NCBI GenBank assembly: GCA_009763385.1
Contig: CM019825.1
Coordinates: 22,832,278-22,896,277, forward strand
DNA: 64,000 nt
Source: Coix lacryma-jobi var. lacryma-jobi
Taxonomy: Eukaryota > Streptophyta > Magnoliopsida > Poales > Poaceae
Reading direction: 5' to 3'
Shown: one piece after another, positions 1-10,844 of the stretch
Numbering within the stretch: position 1 is the first letter of the stretch
Layout: each line of letters starts with the position of its first letter
Program-made: the position numbers and the translations under genes
Notes under the pieces: generated by a model
Seen by the model: the letters and a program-made list of their open reading frames with translations, nothing else
The model's database searches: none
What the model was told of the DNA's origin: nothing

Positions 1-750
1 TTGTGAGTTGTATAGCAACAACAACTCATACAAAACAACAATTTTGTTTTTCCACTTATTCACATCACCAAATATCCTACATAGTTTTGCATGATATGAC
101 CTAAAAGATTGCCCACATAATTTGGCCCTGTTTGTGAAAGCTCTACTCCTTGCTCCTTGGTTCTTGTATGAAGTGATTCTATTGCATTTTTTAGAGGAAG
201 TTGATGAGAATCAATTCTACGTTGACCCTCACCAAATATAACGTGGAGTTGATGAATCAGGTTTTTTTAACTCTGAGCTTCTAGTATAAATGGGGAAGTG
301 ATACTCTGCTGATTCCCACCTGAATTACTTGGTATTTTATCGTTTGACTAGTTGAAAGTGACTCTCTTCAAAAAGATAAAGCTAGAGCTCTTCCAAATAC
401 GTTAAAGCGCTAGATAATTGGGTTTTGTTCCAACTTACAATCCATAAAATGTTTCTTTCGAGCTTGTATCAGTTTGCTCTAGCTCACACTTTTGTCTTAA
501 CATTTATAGATTCAACGAGCCTTTTTTTTGCTTGTAAGGATCACTAGTTGCCATTTTCTTAAACAAACACTAGTTAATCCAACAGGGGCTTAAGCTGTAA
601 GTTCTTAGGGCTATGAAGTAACCTCTATATGATATGTTTTTTTTCAATCACAACATAGGTGCCTTGCTCGCAATGTCAAAGGTTATATTATCTAACACTA
701 AAATGATAACGTTATTAAGTTGTGGAACATATACACAAAGTTAGAAACAC
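1..750. other. Intergenic, no gene recognised
   Basis: AT-rich sequence with no open frame of interest on either strand. A GGCCCTGTTTG-type start near 123 resembles a grass MITE terminus, but I could not find a matching inverted end. Confidence 0.4.
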
Positions 751-1192
751 CATTTGGACAGAAAGTTTAATTTCACTAAAAACACTCAACTAATCGAGCT
801 ATGTTTTGCTACATTGTAAAACCTTAACGAAGGAGTATCAAACAACAATGTTGCATTACGATTGCGCGGTGGCATGAGTGTTAATCAACTGAGGGTTACA
901 AGGAGGTGGAGGAATATGGCTCTGTTCGCTTGAGCAAGAAGCCATTTTGGCTGATTCGTACGACTGTTTTCCCATTTGGACAGGAAGTTTAATTTCACTA
1001 AAAACACTTAAATAATCGAGCTATGTTTTGCTACATTGTAAAACCTTTTCGAAGGAGTATCAAACAACAACACGTTGCATTACGATTGCGCGGTGGCATG
1101 AGTGTTAATCAACTGAAGGGTTACAAGGAGGTGGAGGAATATGGCTCTCTTCGCTTGAGCAAGAAGCCGTTTTAGCTGATTCGTACGCTGAT
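751..1192. repeat. Tandem duplication, about 222-bp unit
   Basis: Bases 751-972 and 973-1192 are two near-identical direct copies; both begin CATTTGGACAG and end near TGATTCGTACG. They differ by a few substitutions and small indels. No coding potential is visible. The unit includes a short region related to TTCGCTTGAGCAAGAAGCC, part of which recurs inverted near 1255-1270. Confidence 0.85.
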
Positions 1193-1790
1193 TTTTTATG
1201 AGAGAAAAATACTATTTCACGGTTGATTTATACGGATTAAAGCCAACAAAATAGCTCAAGCGAATAGAGCCAGAGATTTCAAGCACGGATTCCATTACGA
1301 CTATATGAATACAATAAAATGATACTACATCATGCAACGCATCTCTAAATCATCATCTCTAGATTCTGAAAATAGGGCTAGGAGATTGAGAGATCGTCGG
1401 CCATATCGGCCATGCCCTGTGGTGGATGAAATGCGCTAGGGTGGTCATGGTGCGACGGGACGACCTGATTTTTTACTTTTTAGCCCCTTTTTTGAAAAAT
1501 ATTCACAAATAGTCTTTTGTAGGTTTGATTTCCGTTTATGGACCTTGACCTCGGCGCCATGACTTTTGGCGCCGAGAAAACACGTCTCGGCGCCATGACC
1601 ATTGGCGCCGAGGTATTGGGAAAGCGTCGAACGTGGCGGTGAGCTGGCGCTGACATGGACGAGGGCTCGGCGCCATGGATCTTGGCGCCGAGCTCATGCC
1701 CTAGATCCCGGCGCTGAGATGTGAACCTTTAGATCTCGGATGTTTAATAAGAACAAGTACCGCAGTTCCCTGCTATTTACAACAAAAGTC

Positions 1791-1857
1791 TGGTGGTCCA
1801 GTTGGTTAGCGCATGTGTTTTCCCTCCAAGAGACCTGGGTTCAAGCTCCGAGCCCAA
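1791..1857 (+). other. tRNA-like sequence (left arm of foldback)
   Basis: An A-box-like stretch (TGGTCCAGTTGGTTAGC, 1795-1811) is followed about 33 bp later by a B-box-like GGTTCAAGCTCC with one extra base compared with the RNA polymerase III consensus. No good acceptor stem closes it, so I read it as a tRNA-derived relic inside a transposon and not a functional tRNA gene. Confidence 0.5.
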
Positions 1858-2240
1858 CATATTTTTTGCAGTTTAAAAAACGTCCATCTTTTTACACTTT
1901 AAAAAACTTAAATCTATTATAGTTGGTCAAAATGCTTTGCTTTTCTTTTACACTTTAAAAAACTTAAATCTATTATAGTTGGTCAAAATGCTTTGCTTTA
2001 ACCTAAGACACATATATTCAAACCTTATTTTAAAAATTAATTTTTATTTTTACTTATATGTAACCGCAATGAAATACCTTTGTTAATTATTTACGGAGGT
2101 CGATATTTCACTCCTTAATTGTTATTTATAATTTACGGAGCTTAATATTTCACTGTAGCAACATATAAGTAAAATAAAAATTAAGTTATAATATACTCTC
2201 ACCGTCCCTAATGATACTAATTATGTACCATAAATATTAA

Positions 2241-2620
2241 TATATAAAGGTTATATTTAATTCTTACGATTTTAATAGAACATTAACCTATATTATTAAA
2301 TGTGACATGACCATCATAAAAAATCAATATTTGAAATTTGCAGAAAAAACAGATTTTTAGGTCTGCAAAAAAATCAACGTTATTGTTATTATAAAGTTGA
2401 CATGGGTTTCAATAAACATTAAAAAATAGATATATAAAGGTTATATTTAATTCTTACGATTTTAATAGAACATTAACCTATATTATTAAATGTGACATGG
2501 CCATCATAAAAAATCAATATTTGAAATTTGCAGAAAAAACAGATTTTTAGGTCTGCAAAAAAATCAACGTTATTATTATTATAAAGTTGACATGAGTTTC
2601 AATAAACATTAAAAAATAGA
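2241..2620. repeat. Tandem duplication, 190-bp unit, inside foldback loop
   Basis: Bases 2241-2430 and 2431-2620 are almost identical direct copies beginning TATATAAAGGTTATATTT. They lie in the AT-rich loop between the two arms. A second, shorter direct repeat (period about 56 bp) occurs at about 1894-2005. Confidence 0.85.
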
Positions 2621-2654
2621 TAATAAAGATTGTTAAATTGCAAAAACAAAACTA

Positions 2655-2725
2655 CTTGCGTGGTTTGAACACAGGTCTCTCGGTTGGAAAACAAGTGCAT
2701 GTGCTAACCAACTGGGCCACTTGAC
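2655..2725 (-). other. tRNA-like sequence (right arm of foldback)
   Basis: This is the inverted counterpart of the left-arm copy. Read on the minus strand it has an A box (TGGCCCAGTTGGTTAGC) and a B box (GTTCAAACC) that fully fits the GWTCRANNC consensus, better than the left copy. No cloverleaf with a proper acceptor stem is apparent. Confidence 0.5.
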
Positions 2726-3067
2726 TTTTGTTGTAAATAGCAGCGAACTACGATACTTGTTCTTATTAAACATCCGAGATCTAAAGATTCACAGCTCAGC
2801 GCCGGGATCTAGGGCATGAGCTCGGCGCCAAGATCTACGGCGCCAAGATCCATGGCGCCGAGCCCTCGTCCATGTCAGCGCCAGCTCACCGCCACGTTCG
2901 ACGCTTTTCCAATACCTCGGCGCCAATGGTCATGGCGCCGAGACGTGTTTTCTCAGCGCCAAAAGTCATGGCGCCGAAGTCAAGGTCCATAAACGGAAAT
3001 CAAACCTACAAAGGACTATTTGTGAATATTTTTCAAAAAAAAAAGGCTAAAAAGCAAAAAAAATTAG

Positions 3068-3638
3068 GACGGGACGGGAGGAAGGAGGGAGGGAGCAGGG
3101 AGATAAGTTGGGAGCTGGCGGTGAATAGAAAAACGAGATACGCAATCTTCCCCGTATCCTCCACTCCCACGCCCCCCTCTCCCCGCGGGCGGCCGCCCCC
3201 ATCGCAGGCCCGAACCGCATCTCCCTCTCCCCCGCCCCGGCACCCCCCCACCCCACCGCTTACAAATACGCGACCCACCCCACCTCGACCGTCTCTTTCT
3301 CGCATCGCCGCGCCGCTCCGCTCGGCTCCCTCCCGTCCGTTCGTCGTCGCCTCGCGGCCGCGCCACCGCCGACGCGCTCCGCCCTCCTCTCCACCCTCGT
3401 AAGTCGCTGCCACCTCCTCGTCCTCCTCCTCTCCCAGTCGCGCCCCCTCCCTTCCCCTCCGAATCGCTGCCACGCCGCGCCGGGTGGTCTCCCAACGCGC
3501 GGCGGCAATCCGGAGCGGTTCGCGGATCAATCTCGCGCGGCGTCGCGGTGGTAATGGGTGGTACGCAGGCTGACGACGGGACCGTGTGATTTTTTGCTGC
3601 GGTGCAGGGTTGCTGCCCGGGCCGCGCGGGAGGAGCAG
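3068..3638 (+). promoter_or_regulatory. PP2C promoter and 5' UTR region
   Basis: This is a CT-rich, CpG-rich stretch (about 3140-3480) directly downstream of the foldback element. A good donor (CTC|GTAAGT) at 3399 and an acceptor (GTGCAG) ending at 3607 define a probable 5' UTR intron. No convincing TATA box stands out. Open frames on the minus strand here are by-products of GC richness. Confidence 0.55.
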
Positions 3639-6600
3639 ATGGGGGTGTACCTCAGCACGCCCAAGACGGACAAGCTCTCCGCCGATGGAGAGAACGGCCG
3701 CGTCCGGTTCGGCCTCTCTTCCATGCAGGGGTGGCGGACCACCATGGAGGACGCGGTGAGTTCCTTCTGCTTCCCTCGCGGCTTCCGATTGGGTTGGAAT
3801 GGGATTGCCTCCCGGCCGCTCCGTTCCATGCTGGCACGGCCGGGTTGGGGATGATTTGGGGGTGAGATGCGTCCGTGCCTGTGCCAATTCGCGGCCGCGT
3901 TGTGTCCGAGGCGCGGTCCTGTTATTATGTGTAGATTCGCATGATGAACCAAGTGGCCAATTGTTGTCTCCCATGGTCAACCTAGAATATACCATGTCGT
4001 GATTTCATCGACCAATGGTGTCTCTCCCCTGTATATAGGCAAAAATCTCGGGATAGTGTTCTGTCGCATTCGCGTTGGGAGCTCGCTACTAGTTCTGATG
4101 GATTGATTCTCAGATGATTTATGACGAAAGTTGGCACTCGTTAGCTTGTTTACATCACTTTGAACGGATTGTTAGCATGTTAGTCTGCTTATTTAAAAGC
4201 TGATCTCTCGTGCATTCTGTTGCAGCATGCTGCTTTGCCAGACCTTGATGACTGCACATCCTTTTTTGGTGTTTATGATGGCCATGGTGGTAAGTCGCGA
4301 TTGTTTCCTAATCAGGTTATGATGTTGTGTTCATCTGTACTGATCATTGGGTGAATCTGCATTGTTTTGAGCTTCCTGAGCATTGCGTTTGTTGGATTCA
4401 CATCATCTATGCTCTCTCACCTGATCCGATTAGTAGTTAGATATTGTTGCTTAAAATCTGTGTATGGTGCTAAATTCAGTATTGCTTAGATACATGTGTG
4501 CTAAGATACCACAGCAACATTACTGGGGGCCATGAGGTGTGCTGATCTTCTTTTGTGTGTGTTTATGTCATAGCAACAATGCATTTGTAATCCACCAGTA
4601 ATGAATGTAGACATCAATGCCTGGCGGAGAAGCGTTCCGTGCATGCTTCTTGGAAGCACTTACTATAAGATATTGTCATTTGTCTTGTTTGAAGTCACAC
4701 AAAGGAATGCTCCATTTTGGTTCGTTGAGATGTAATGGAAATTAATGTGGGGAGGGGACTATTGCACACATGCTGTTTCAGAAATTGCCTGCCTGGATGC
4801 TTCTTAGTTGCTGCCTAGCCTGCCTGATTGGTGATTGTGTGCTAGTGTTTCTGCTCACACAGCATCTTACCTCTTTGTCAAAGCACTGGTCCCTGACAGA
4901 AGAAACATGTATTGCCAATGAAGTTCATTGGTGAGCACTGAGCAACCGATGGTTTTATTCAACATTAACATTGCAAAATGCTAAAGGGCAATATTGACTA
5001 TTTGAATAATTATCAAATGGACTGGTTAACAATTAGCATTGATTTGGGTGTTATTCTGAAATATAGGTGTCCCAAAAAATACTAAGCTCCTAGTGTGGCA
5101 GTAACGAATCAAAATATACATGTCTGTTCTATTGCTCTAGCTGTTAGTAAGCACTGTAAATATCACTTGTCAATAGACGCATGTGCCTTTTTTTTGGAAT
5201 TGTTGTCTAGCTAGGCTTCATATGAGTAATTGTTTTTCTCTGGTAGACTGACATACTACCCCATTTTTACTTCAGGAAAAGGTGTATCAAAATTCTGTGC
5301 GAGGCATTTGCATAAACAAGTGCTTATAAATGATGCAAATTCATCTGGTGATTTGCCAGCTTCTGTCCATAAAGCTTTCTTAAGGTAAGTTTCTTGCTTC
5401 TCTTTATAGAATGATGTCAGCTCTGTAAAATTGACACTTTCTTGTTGGTTTAGTGAATCTTAATGACATTTGGATTTTTCAGAATGGATGAGATGATGAA
5501 AGGGCAGAGGGGTTGGAGAGAACTAACTGAGTTGGGAGATAAGGGAAACAAGATCTCAGGTATGCTAGAGGGCATAATATGGCCTCCCAAGGGTGGTGAT
5601 TCAGATAAGATAGGGGATGATTGGGATACTGAGGAGGTAAAACAACTGTTCTGTTTTCCATCATGAAACATTACTTTTCTGGTGCGTGAATATTCCAGTC
5701 ATTACCTTTTTTGGTATATCAGGGTCCAAATTCGAGCTTTCCTGGACCAACATCTGGAAGCACAGCTTGTGTGGCTGTCATAAGAAATGATCAGCTAATT
5801 GTTGCAAATGCTGGGGATTCCCGGTGTGTTATCTCACGGAAGGGTCAGGTACTTTAGATTTTTCTAAACATGGTTTTGGTCCTATTGCCAAACATAAATC
5901 GTAATACCAGAATATGTTTTGCTTACCCATCTGTTGTGCAGGCTTGCAATTTGTCAACAGATCACAAACCAGATCTTGAGGAAGAGAAAGAGAGGATTTT
6001 GGGTGCTGGCGGATTTGTTGTTGCTGGGCGGGTCAATGGAAGTTTGAACTTATCTAGGGCAATAGGTATTTACTCTTCTTCAAGCTGACATTATTGTGTT
6101 GTGATATACAGCCTTATGTATTTATTTATTTTCCTCTAGGTGACATGGAACTGAAGCAAAATGAAATGCTGCCGGCCGAGAGGCAGATCGTGACAGCTGA
6201 ACCTGAATTGAAAACAGTGTGTTTTGGTGCCCCCTTTCTATTAGTATTTTTTTTTTCTTGAAATCTTGAACAAAACTTACTAAGGGTTGCTTTGGCTTCT
6301 GATCAGGTCCAGCTCTCAGAGGATGATGAATTCATTGTTTTAGCTTGTGATGGAATTTGGTACGATTTATATTTCTCTACTGGATGTAAATTTGCTATAA
6401 CTCAACTGTTTTCTTCTACTCATATATGTTTGCATTCATTTTTTCACGTCATACTAAAATAAACAAACTATCTGGTTGAGGGACAGAATCCTTGAAGAGA
6501 GGATGCTTCAATTGGCTTCCTCAGTTTTCATGTATTATAACTCTGGGAGATAATGAAATCACTCTTTTGCCATGGCTGTGTATGGAGTGCTACAAGAACA

Positions 6601-8138
6601 ATTCCTAGGACGTTTATCATTCAATAGATCATATAAAACCCTGAATACGCAATAATTAACTAGGCACCAATGTTCTTGGAGCAAAACATCTTATTGGCCA
6701 TATTCAGCTCAACCAAACGCCGCTGAGTTTTGGAATTTAGGCAGAAGCGAAGTCTAGTGCATTAGCAGCTGTGAACCTTAAGTAAATAGAACACAGTAAC
6801 TTGTTATACAGATACTGTTTCAAATAATTAACACCATGCGTGTATTTAATCTGTATTTGTGATGCCACCCATCTAGTTTGGGTTTTAGATAACATTTTGG
6901 AAGTACTCCCTCCATCCTGAAATTGAAGGGCTCTAAGTTTGTCCTGAGTTATCTTAAGTTACCAGAGAAGTGTTTACTATATAAAAAAACTCGATCAGTG
7001 GGGAAGATGTCCCCACTGACTTGGTCTTAAGAAGGGTGGCTACCGAAGCCTGGCCGGGGCAGGAACCTCACCAGTGTTGCTTCTTTTGGCAACCTGGGAA
7101 CCGTCTGCAGCCGTTGCACTGTGGCACAAATGCAGCACCCAGGGTTCGAGCTCTGGATGGGTGGCACTTCTTCTGGGTGCTCTACCACTGAGCTACAAGC
7201 TCATCTGCTCCTAATAAAATTGGTCAAACTAAGGACAACTCAAATCCCTATTTCAGAGCGGAGGGAATAACTTGCAAATGTAACTAAGTGAAATAGAACA
7301 TTGCCAATTGTGTCATACAGATACTTTGTCAAACAAGTAAACAGCTTGTGTATCTAATCTGTATTCGTGACGCCACACATCTAATGTGGATTTGTGCTAA
7401 TCTCTTGTAAATAGCTCGCACACCAGGGTTTGCAGTTGCTGATATGTAATGTAACTGACAATTTGTAGCATACTTCTGACTATTAATGGGTATATGTATG
7501 ATGTATCCATATCGTATAGAATTAATGAAATTCTAATTGGGGAATGCTTATATGATGTATCCATATCGATATGAAGGGCATGAGACTGATGGTACTCTTG
7601 AGCTCCATTGCAGTTTGAGTGCATAAGGCATCGATGGTTCTAAACAATAGAATTTCTCTATGGTAGACAAGCAGATCCCTTGTCTTTAGGTTGGAAAACT
7701 GATAATTTGGTTACAAGTATCCATGCTGCCAGGGATAATTTTGGCATCAACACTTTGATTTTAGATTTGATTGAACTCCATTTTTGCTGTCTACTCTGCT
7801 TATGACCATTTTTTCTTATTACAGGGATTGCATGTCAAGTCAAGAAGTAGTTGATTTTGTACATAAACAGCTAAAAACTGTAAGTGGAGCACATTGCTGT
7901 GTTTGATACCTTTATGCTTCAAATTTGTTCCCTCATCCTCCTAATAACTTAACAGGAGGATAAGCTATCCAGTGTGTGTGAGAAGTTGCTGAACCGCTGT
8001 GTGGCGCCTACATCTGGTGGCGAAGGATGTGATAACATGACAGTTATCGTGGTTCAGTTCAAGAAACCAGCTTCAGCTGTTGCTACTTCTAGCACCGAGC
8101 AGTCTGCTGCCACTGCAGAAGAGATGCGGCCCAAGTAA
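3639..8138 (+). CDS. Protein phosphatase 2C (PP2C), ten exons
   Basis: Metal-dependent Ser/Thr phosphatase. Exons: 3639-3755, 4226-4289, 5276-5384, 5483-5636, 5723-5848, 5942-6065, 6140-6216, 6307-6359, 7825-7879, 7956-8138; all introns are GT-AG and phases join without a break, giving 353 residues. Visible family motifs: MED near residues 36-38, YDGHGG at 56-61 (metal-binding Asp57), SGSTA, NAGDSR, AIGDMELK, CDGIWD and GCDNMT with late metal-binding Asp. N-terminal MGVYLSTPK suggests the plant PP2C60/PP2C21 type; Gly2 may be myristoylated (inference). The 5' UTR probably has an intron at 3399-3607, which puts the ATG 31 bp after its acceptor. The stop TAA overlaps a possible donor (CCCAA|GTAAGC); splicing to AG at 8214-8215 would add only one residue before TGA at 8220. 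The large intron 6360-7824 holds a Stowaway element and a SINE. Confidence 0.93.
6904..7269. mobile_element. Stowaway-type MITE in PP2C intron, interrupted by a SINE
   Basis: It begins TACTCCCTCC and ends GGAGGGAATA, the terminal inverted repeat plus TA duplication of Tc1/mariner-derived Stowaway MITEs. The two halves (about 6904-6985 and 7216-7269) are separated by a SINE-like insertion. Sense-strand splicing of the host intron appears intact. Confidence 0.8.
6985..7216 (-). mobile_element. tRNA-derived SINE-like element
   Basis: On the minus strand there is a perfect A box (TAGCTCAGTGGTAGAGC at about 7182-7198) followed about 35 bp later by GCTCGAACC, one mismatch from the B-box consensus. 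About 170 bp of tRNA-unrelated body follow, ending near a T-run (GAGTTTTTTTATA). Position and boundaries fit a plant SINE inserted into the Stowaway. Target duplications are not clear, so the ends are approximate. Confidence 0.6.
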
Positions 8139-8656
8139 GCTTTCCTTGGACTGAAGCTACTACACTACCAGTGTTTGAAATCTCAGCGTTGTAAAATCCC
8201 ATGTTCCTCTTTCAGAATCTGAGCCCCTTGCCTTTGTGAACAGCGAGCTCGATGGCCCAGACATCCTCCCCCCGAAGTAGGCGCAAGTGGCACACCGTGC
8301 TGTGGAGCTCTAACCGGTGGATGATAGACAAAAAGGATAGTGAGTGGTGTATATAAGAAAAGGGATTCTATTCGACAATCTCTTATAGGGTTTGTTCCTT
8401 CTTTCTAGTGTTCAGAGCCGTCGCTACCTGTAATACATGGCATGTTGGTTCTTAAACTGGGTTCTGTGAAATGCATTGATGACTGTTGGTGGCATAAGAT
8501 TTACTGAATCTGTAGTTCTCGATCTAGTAAACTCTTGGCTTAGCATTACTCATGGCAAGCAGATTTGCTTGCAGAGAAGTTTAAAACACAAATGAAACGG
8601 GGGCACAAGCAAAACACGAAATAGAAGAATGTTCAGAGAATGCTTGGAATAAAACT
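8139..8656. other. Convergent 3' region between PP2C and ENODL
   Basis: Contains the PP2C 3' UTR (a possible extra exon from 8216) and, from the other side, the 3' UTR of the early-nodulin-like gene. No other gene is seen. Confidence 0.6.
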
Positions 8657-9294
8657 CTAGCAGAAAGCAGCCACTACAGCTCCGGCGACTGCGAGCGTCG
8701 CCAGCCACGCGGCGCTCCTGGTCCCAAGCGCCGCCGCGGCGGCCTCTTCCTTTGCGCCGGTGCTCCCACGGCTGTTTGAGCCCTCGGAGGTGGCGTTGTG
8801 CGGGAGCGGGTGGACGGTGATGGCGACCTTCATGCCTTGCAGGCAGAAGCCGTTGCCGCAGATGAAGTAGTAGCGGCGGGCCTCGGGGAGCGGGATGAAG
8901 TCCTTGCCGGAGGTCCAGTTGCCGGCGACCCCGGCCATGGTGCAGTTGTCGTAGCCCGTCTCGTTCACCTCGAACACGTTGTGTGTCCCCTTCTGGTACC
9001 GGAACGCTGCGCAGCAACATGGCGGCGTTAGCAAGCATTCAGGGCTCCAACGACCAACGGGGTGAGCTCAGCACCTCCCTACTACGAACTGGATTTAATG
9101 CTGAAGCGGCGAAGAGCTTCATGTTTGGAGGGCTTACAGATGAGGTCGCCGACGTAGAAGGTCTGGTTGCCGGACCAGAGGGAGTAGTTGATGTTGGGGT
9201 TCCACCCATGGTTGGCGCCCACGATGTGGTCTGTGCCGGCGGAGGGGCCAAGCGCGAAGCCGGCAAGCACCGCGACGACCAGGATCCACGGCAT
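8657..9294 (-). CDS. Early nodulin-like (plastocyanin-like) GPI-anchored protein, two exons
   Basis: Exons 9294-9138 and 9006-8657 join in phase (157 + 350 nt) to give 168 residues. Domains: signal peptide (about 1-20), phytocyanin domain starting DHIVGANHGWNPN and running to ITVHPLPHN, a short Ser/Gly/Asn linker, and a hydrophobic C-terminus ending AVVAAFC typical of GPI attachment. It resembles the Arabidopsis ENODL16/17/19 (lamin-like) group by its NPNINYSLWSGNQTFYVGDL and YYFICGNG blocks. A His is present in GTHNVFEV and a Cys in YFICG, but the second copper His of true blue copper proteins is Phe (GNGFC), so copper binding is doubtful. ENODLs are plasma-membrane or apoplastic arabinogalactan-like proteins. 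The ATG is the first in frame with the signal peptide. Confidence 0.9.
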
Positions 9295-9916
9295 TGCGGC
9301 TGCGGGCGAGCTCCACGTCCCTCGGGGAGGCAGCCCTGGTTATGTGAGCAGAGAAGAGCCAAGAGGAGGCAGAGAGAGCAGCAAGTGGAAGCGTTGTCAG
9401 TGGCCTGTGGGCGGACCGGCCGGCGGAGGAGACAGGAGCCGAGTAGCACCCCCAATAATATCGGTTTTGCTGCGGAGTGTGACCCACTTTTTTGTTGGGA
9501 TACCACGGATTCGGGGATTTCAGTAGCAGTTTTGGCGGGAATTGAGTCGCTCATACGCGCCATGACTGGCTGTGTGGCTCCCAGACCAGGCCCTAGCGAA
9601 GTCAGAGACAAAGAGGCGCAGAGCCGGTGCGCCCATTCATCACTCTCGCAGTCACAGGTCGCAGTCGCAGCTGGAAATCGCCCGCAAAGAGGAATGCAGC
9701 AAAGCTTGGCAACCTGAGAGAGAAGCAACTCCGCAGGTTTCTCCATACCATGGTTGGCATTTGGCAAGTCAAGTTTGGCGTTCTCCATACCATGGTTGGC
9801 CAGTTTGGCATGGCTCTGGCAGCAGCTTCTAAATCCAAACATTTAGAAGGAGCTGAGCCAAAAACTTTAAGAGAAGCACTTGAGGAGAGACCATGTTTGT
9901 GCCAAACAGGACACTT
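9295..9916 (-). promoter_or_regulatory. Upstream region of the early-nodulin-like gene
   Basis: GC-rich up to about 9700, probably 5' UTR and promoter of the minus-strand gene. A short direct repeat around CTCCATACCATGGTTGGC occurs twice (about 9740 and 9781). No conserved protein is recognisable in the overlapping open frames. Confidence 0.4.
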
Positions 9917-10281
9917 GGGCCCTGTGTGGATGCAAAATATTTTTAAAGTATTCAAGAAATATTGTGGTTTTACAAAATACTTTGGTTTTTAAAAGCTACT
10001 AGGTGTTTGGATGCAACAAATCTTGTAGTCTCTAAAACCATGGTTTTGTTAAAATTATAGTCTTTTGGAGTTTTAAAAACTCCACTCATGACTTTTTTTT
10101 TTCTAAATCACGATTTTATGTCTCTTTGGCTTATAAAACTACAGTTCTGTGATACTACAGTTTTTGAAAACCACTTGAAAATCTTTTTTTTTCTAAATCA
10201 CGGTTTTATGTCTCTTTGGCTTATAAAACTACAGTTCTGTGATACTACAGTTTTTGAAAACCACTTGATCCAAACAGGGCC
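9917..10281. mobile_element. MITE with GGGCCCTGTTTGGAT-type inverted ends
   Basis: The left end GGGCCCTGTGTGGATG pairs with the right end GATCCAAACAGGGCC. Inside, bases of about 10092-10181 and 10182-10271 form a 90-bp tandem duplication. It lies between the promoter of the early-nodulin-like gene and the 3' end of the TM9SF gene. Confidence 0.7.
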
Positions 10282-10844
10282 TTGATGTCTAGATACCTTA
10301 ATTTCATTACCGAAAACTGCAGTTTCGTAATCAATTACTGATACCTCAGGCAAGCTTTGGAATTGGAACGGAAGGTAGCCCAGTGACTTGATGGTAACAC
10401 CAGTACAAAATGTCAACATCCGATTCACAGCACAACAAATGAGCATAGCTGGATCAAAGATTGCAAATTAAAAGCACCAGCTCTGATTTCTAAGAAACTG
10501 ACGCCAACTGCTATCAGGGTATCTCATATTGGCCCTGGAGCCTTACAGTAATTCACCAGTACAAGCATACCGGTCATAACGAATTGAATTTATATAGAGC
10601 CCCACAAAAAAAATGTCAAAAAGGTACAGCCTCATCACAATGTGTTTACCCTTATATTTTTCTCAGTTCCAAATCACTAAAGTGTATAATCTGACAACAT
10701 AAACCATTCATAAACTAAATCCTAAAAAGTAACTTTTTCCTGAAAACCTTAAAAGGGGGTAATTCCCCAATCCTCATTAATCATACAATTATCTTGTCTC
10801 CATCAATGAAACATGTGCTATTCTGTGATTGTGTCATATGCCAC
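10282..10844. other. Intergenic and TM9SF 3' UTR
   Basis: AT-rich sequence, probably including the 3' UTR of the TM9SF gene from 10844 down to roughly 10600. No other gene is seen. Confidence 0.5.

Larger units (their letters stand above)
1463..3067. mobile_element. Long foldback element, Mutator-like (candidate), with tRNA-like arms
   Basis: Arms of roughly 370-400 bp at about 1463-1860 and 2660-3067 are reverse complements. Each arm holds consecutive short hairpins built on GGCGCC (CTCGGCGCCA pairing with TGGCGCCGAG), then a tRNA-like segment. The 9-mer GACGGGACG occurs just outside both ends (1454-1462 and 3068-3076), a candidate 9-bp target duplication, although the right flank is a GACGG-type simple repeat. 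No transposase is visible, so it is non-autonomous. It ends about 330 bp before the PP2C 5' splice donor, in promoter space. Confidence 0.75.

Noticed and set aside
1791..1857. Functional tRNA gene
   Set aside because: The B box has an extra base and no acceptor stem closes; a matching copy lies inverted in a foldback, so it is a relic.
3033..3995. Long minus-strand frame of 320 codons across the PP2C 5' region
   Set aside because: It runs through the CT-rich promoter, first exon and introns of a clear PP2C gene; composition is Arg/Gly/Pro-rich as expected from GC skew, with no domain.
8798..9717. Plus-strand frames over the early-nodulin-like gene
   Set aside because: They overlap the exons, intron and promoter of a well-supported minus-strand gene and have no domain.
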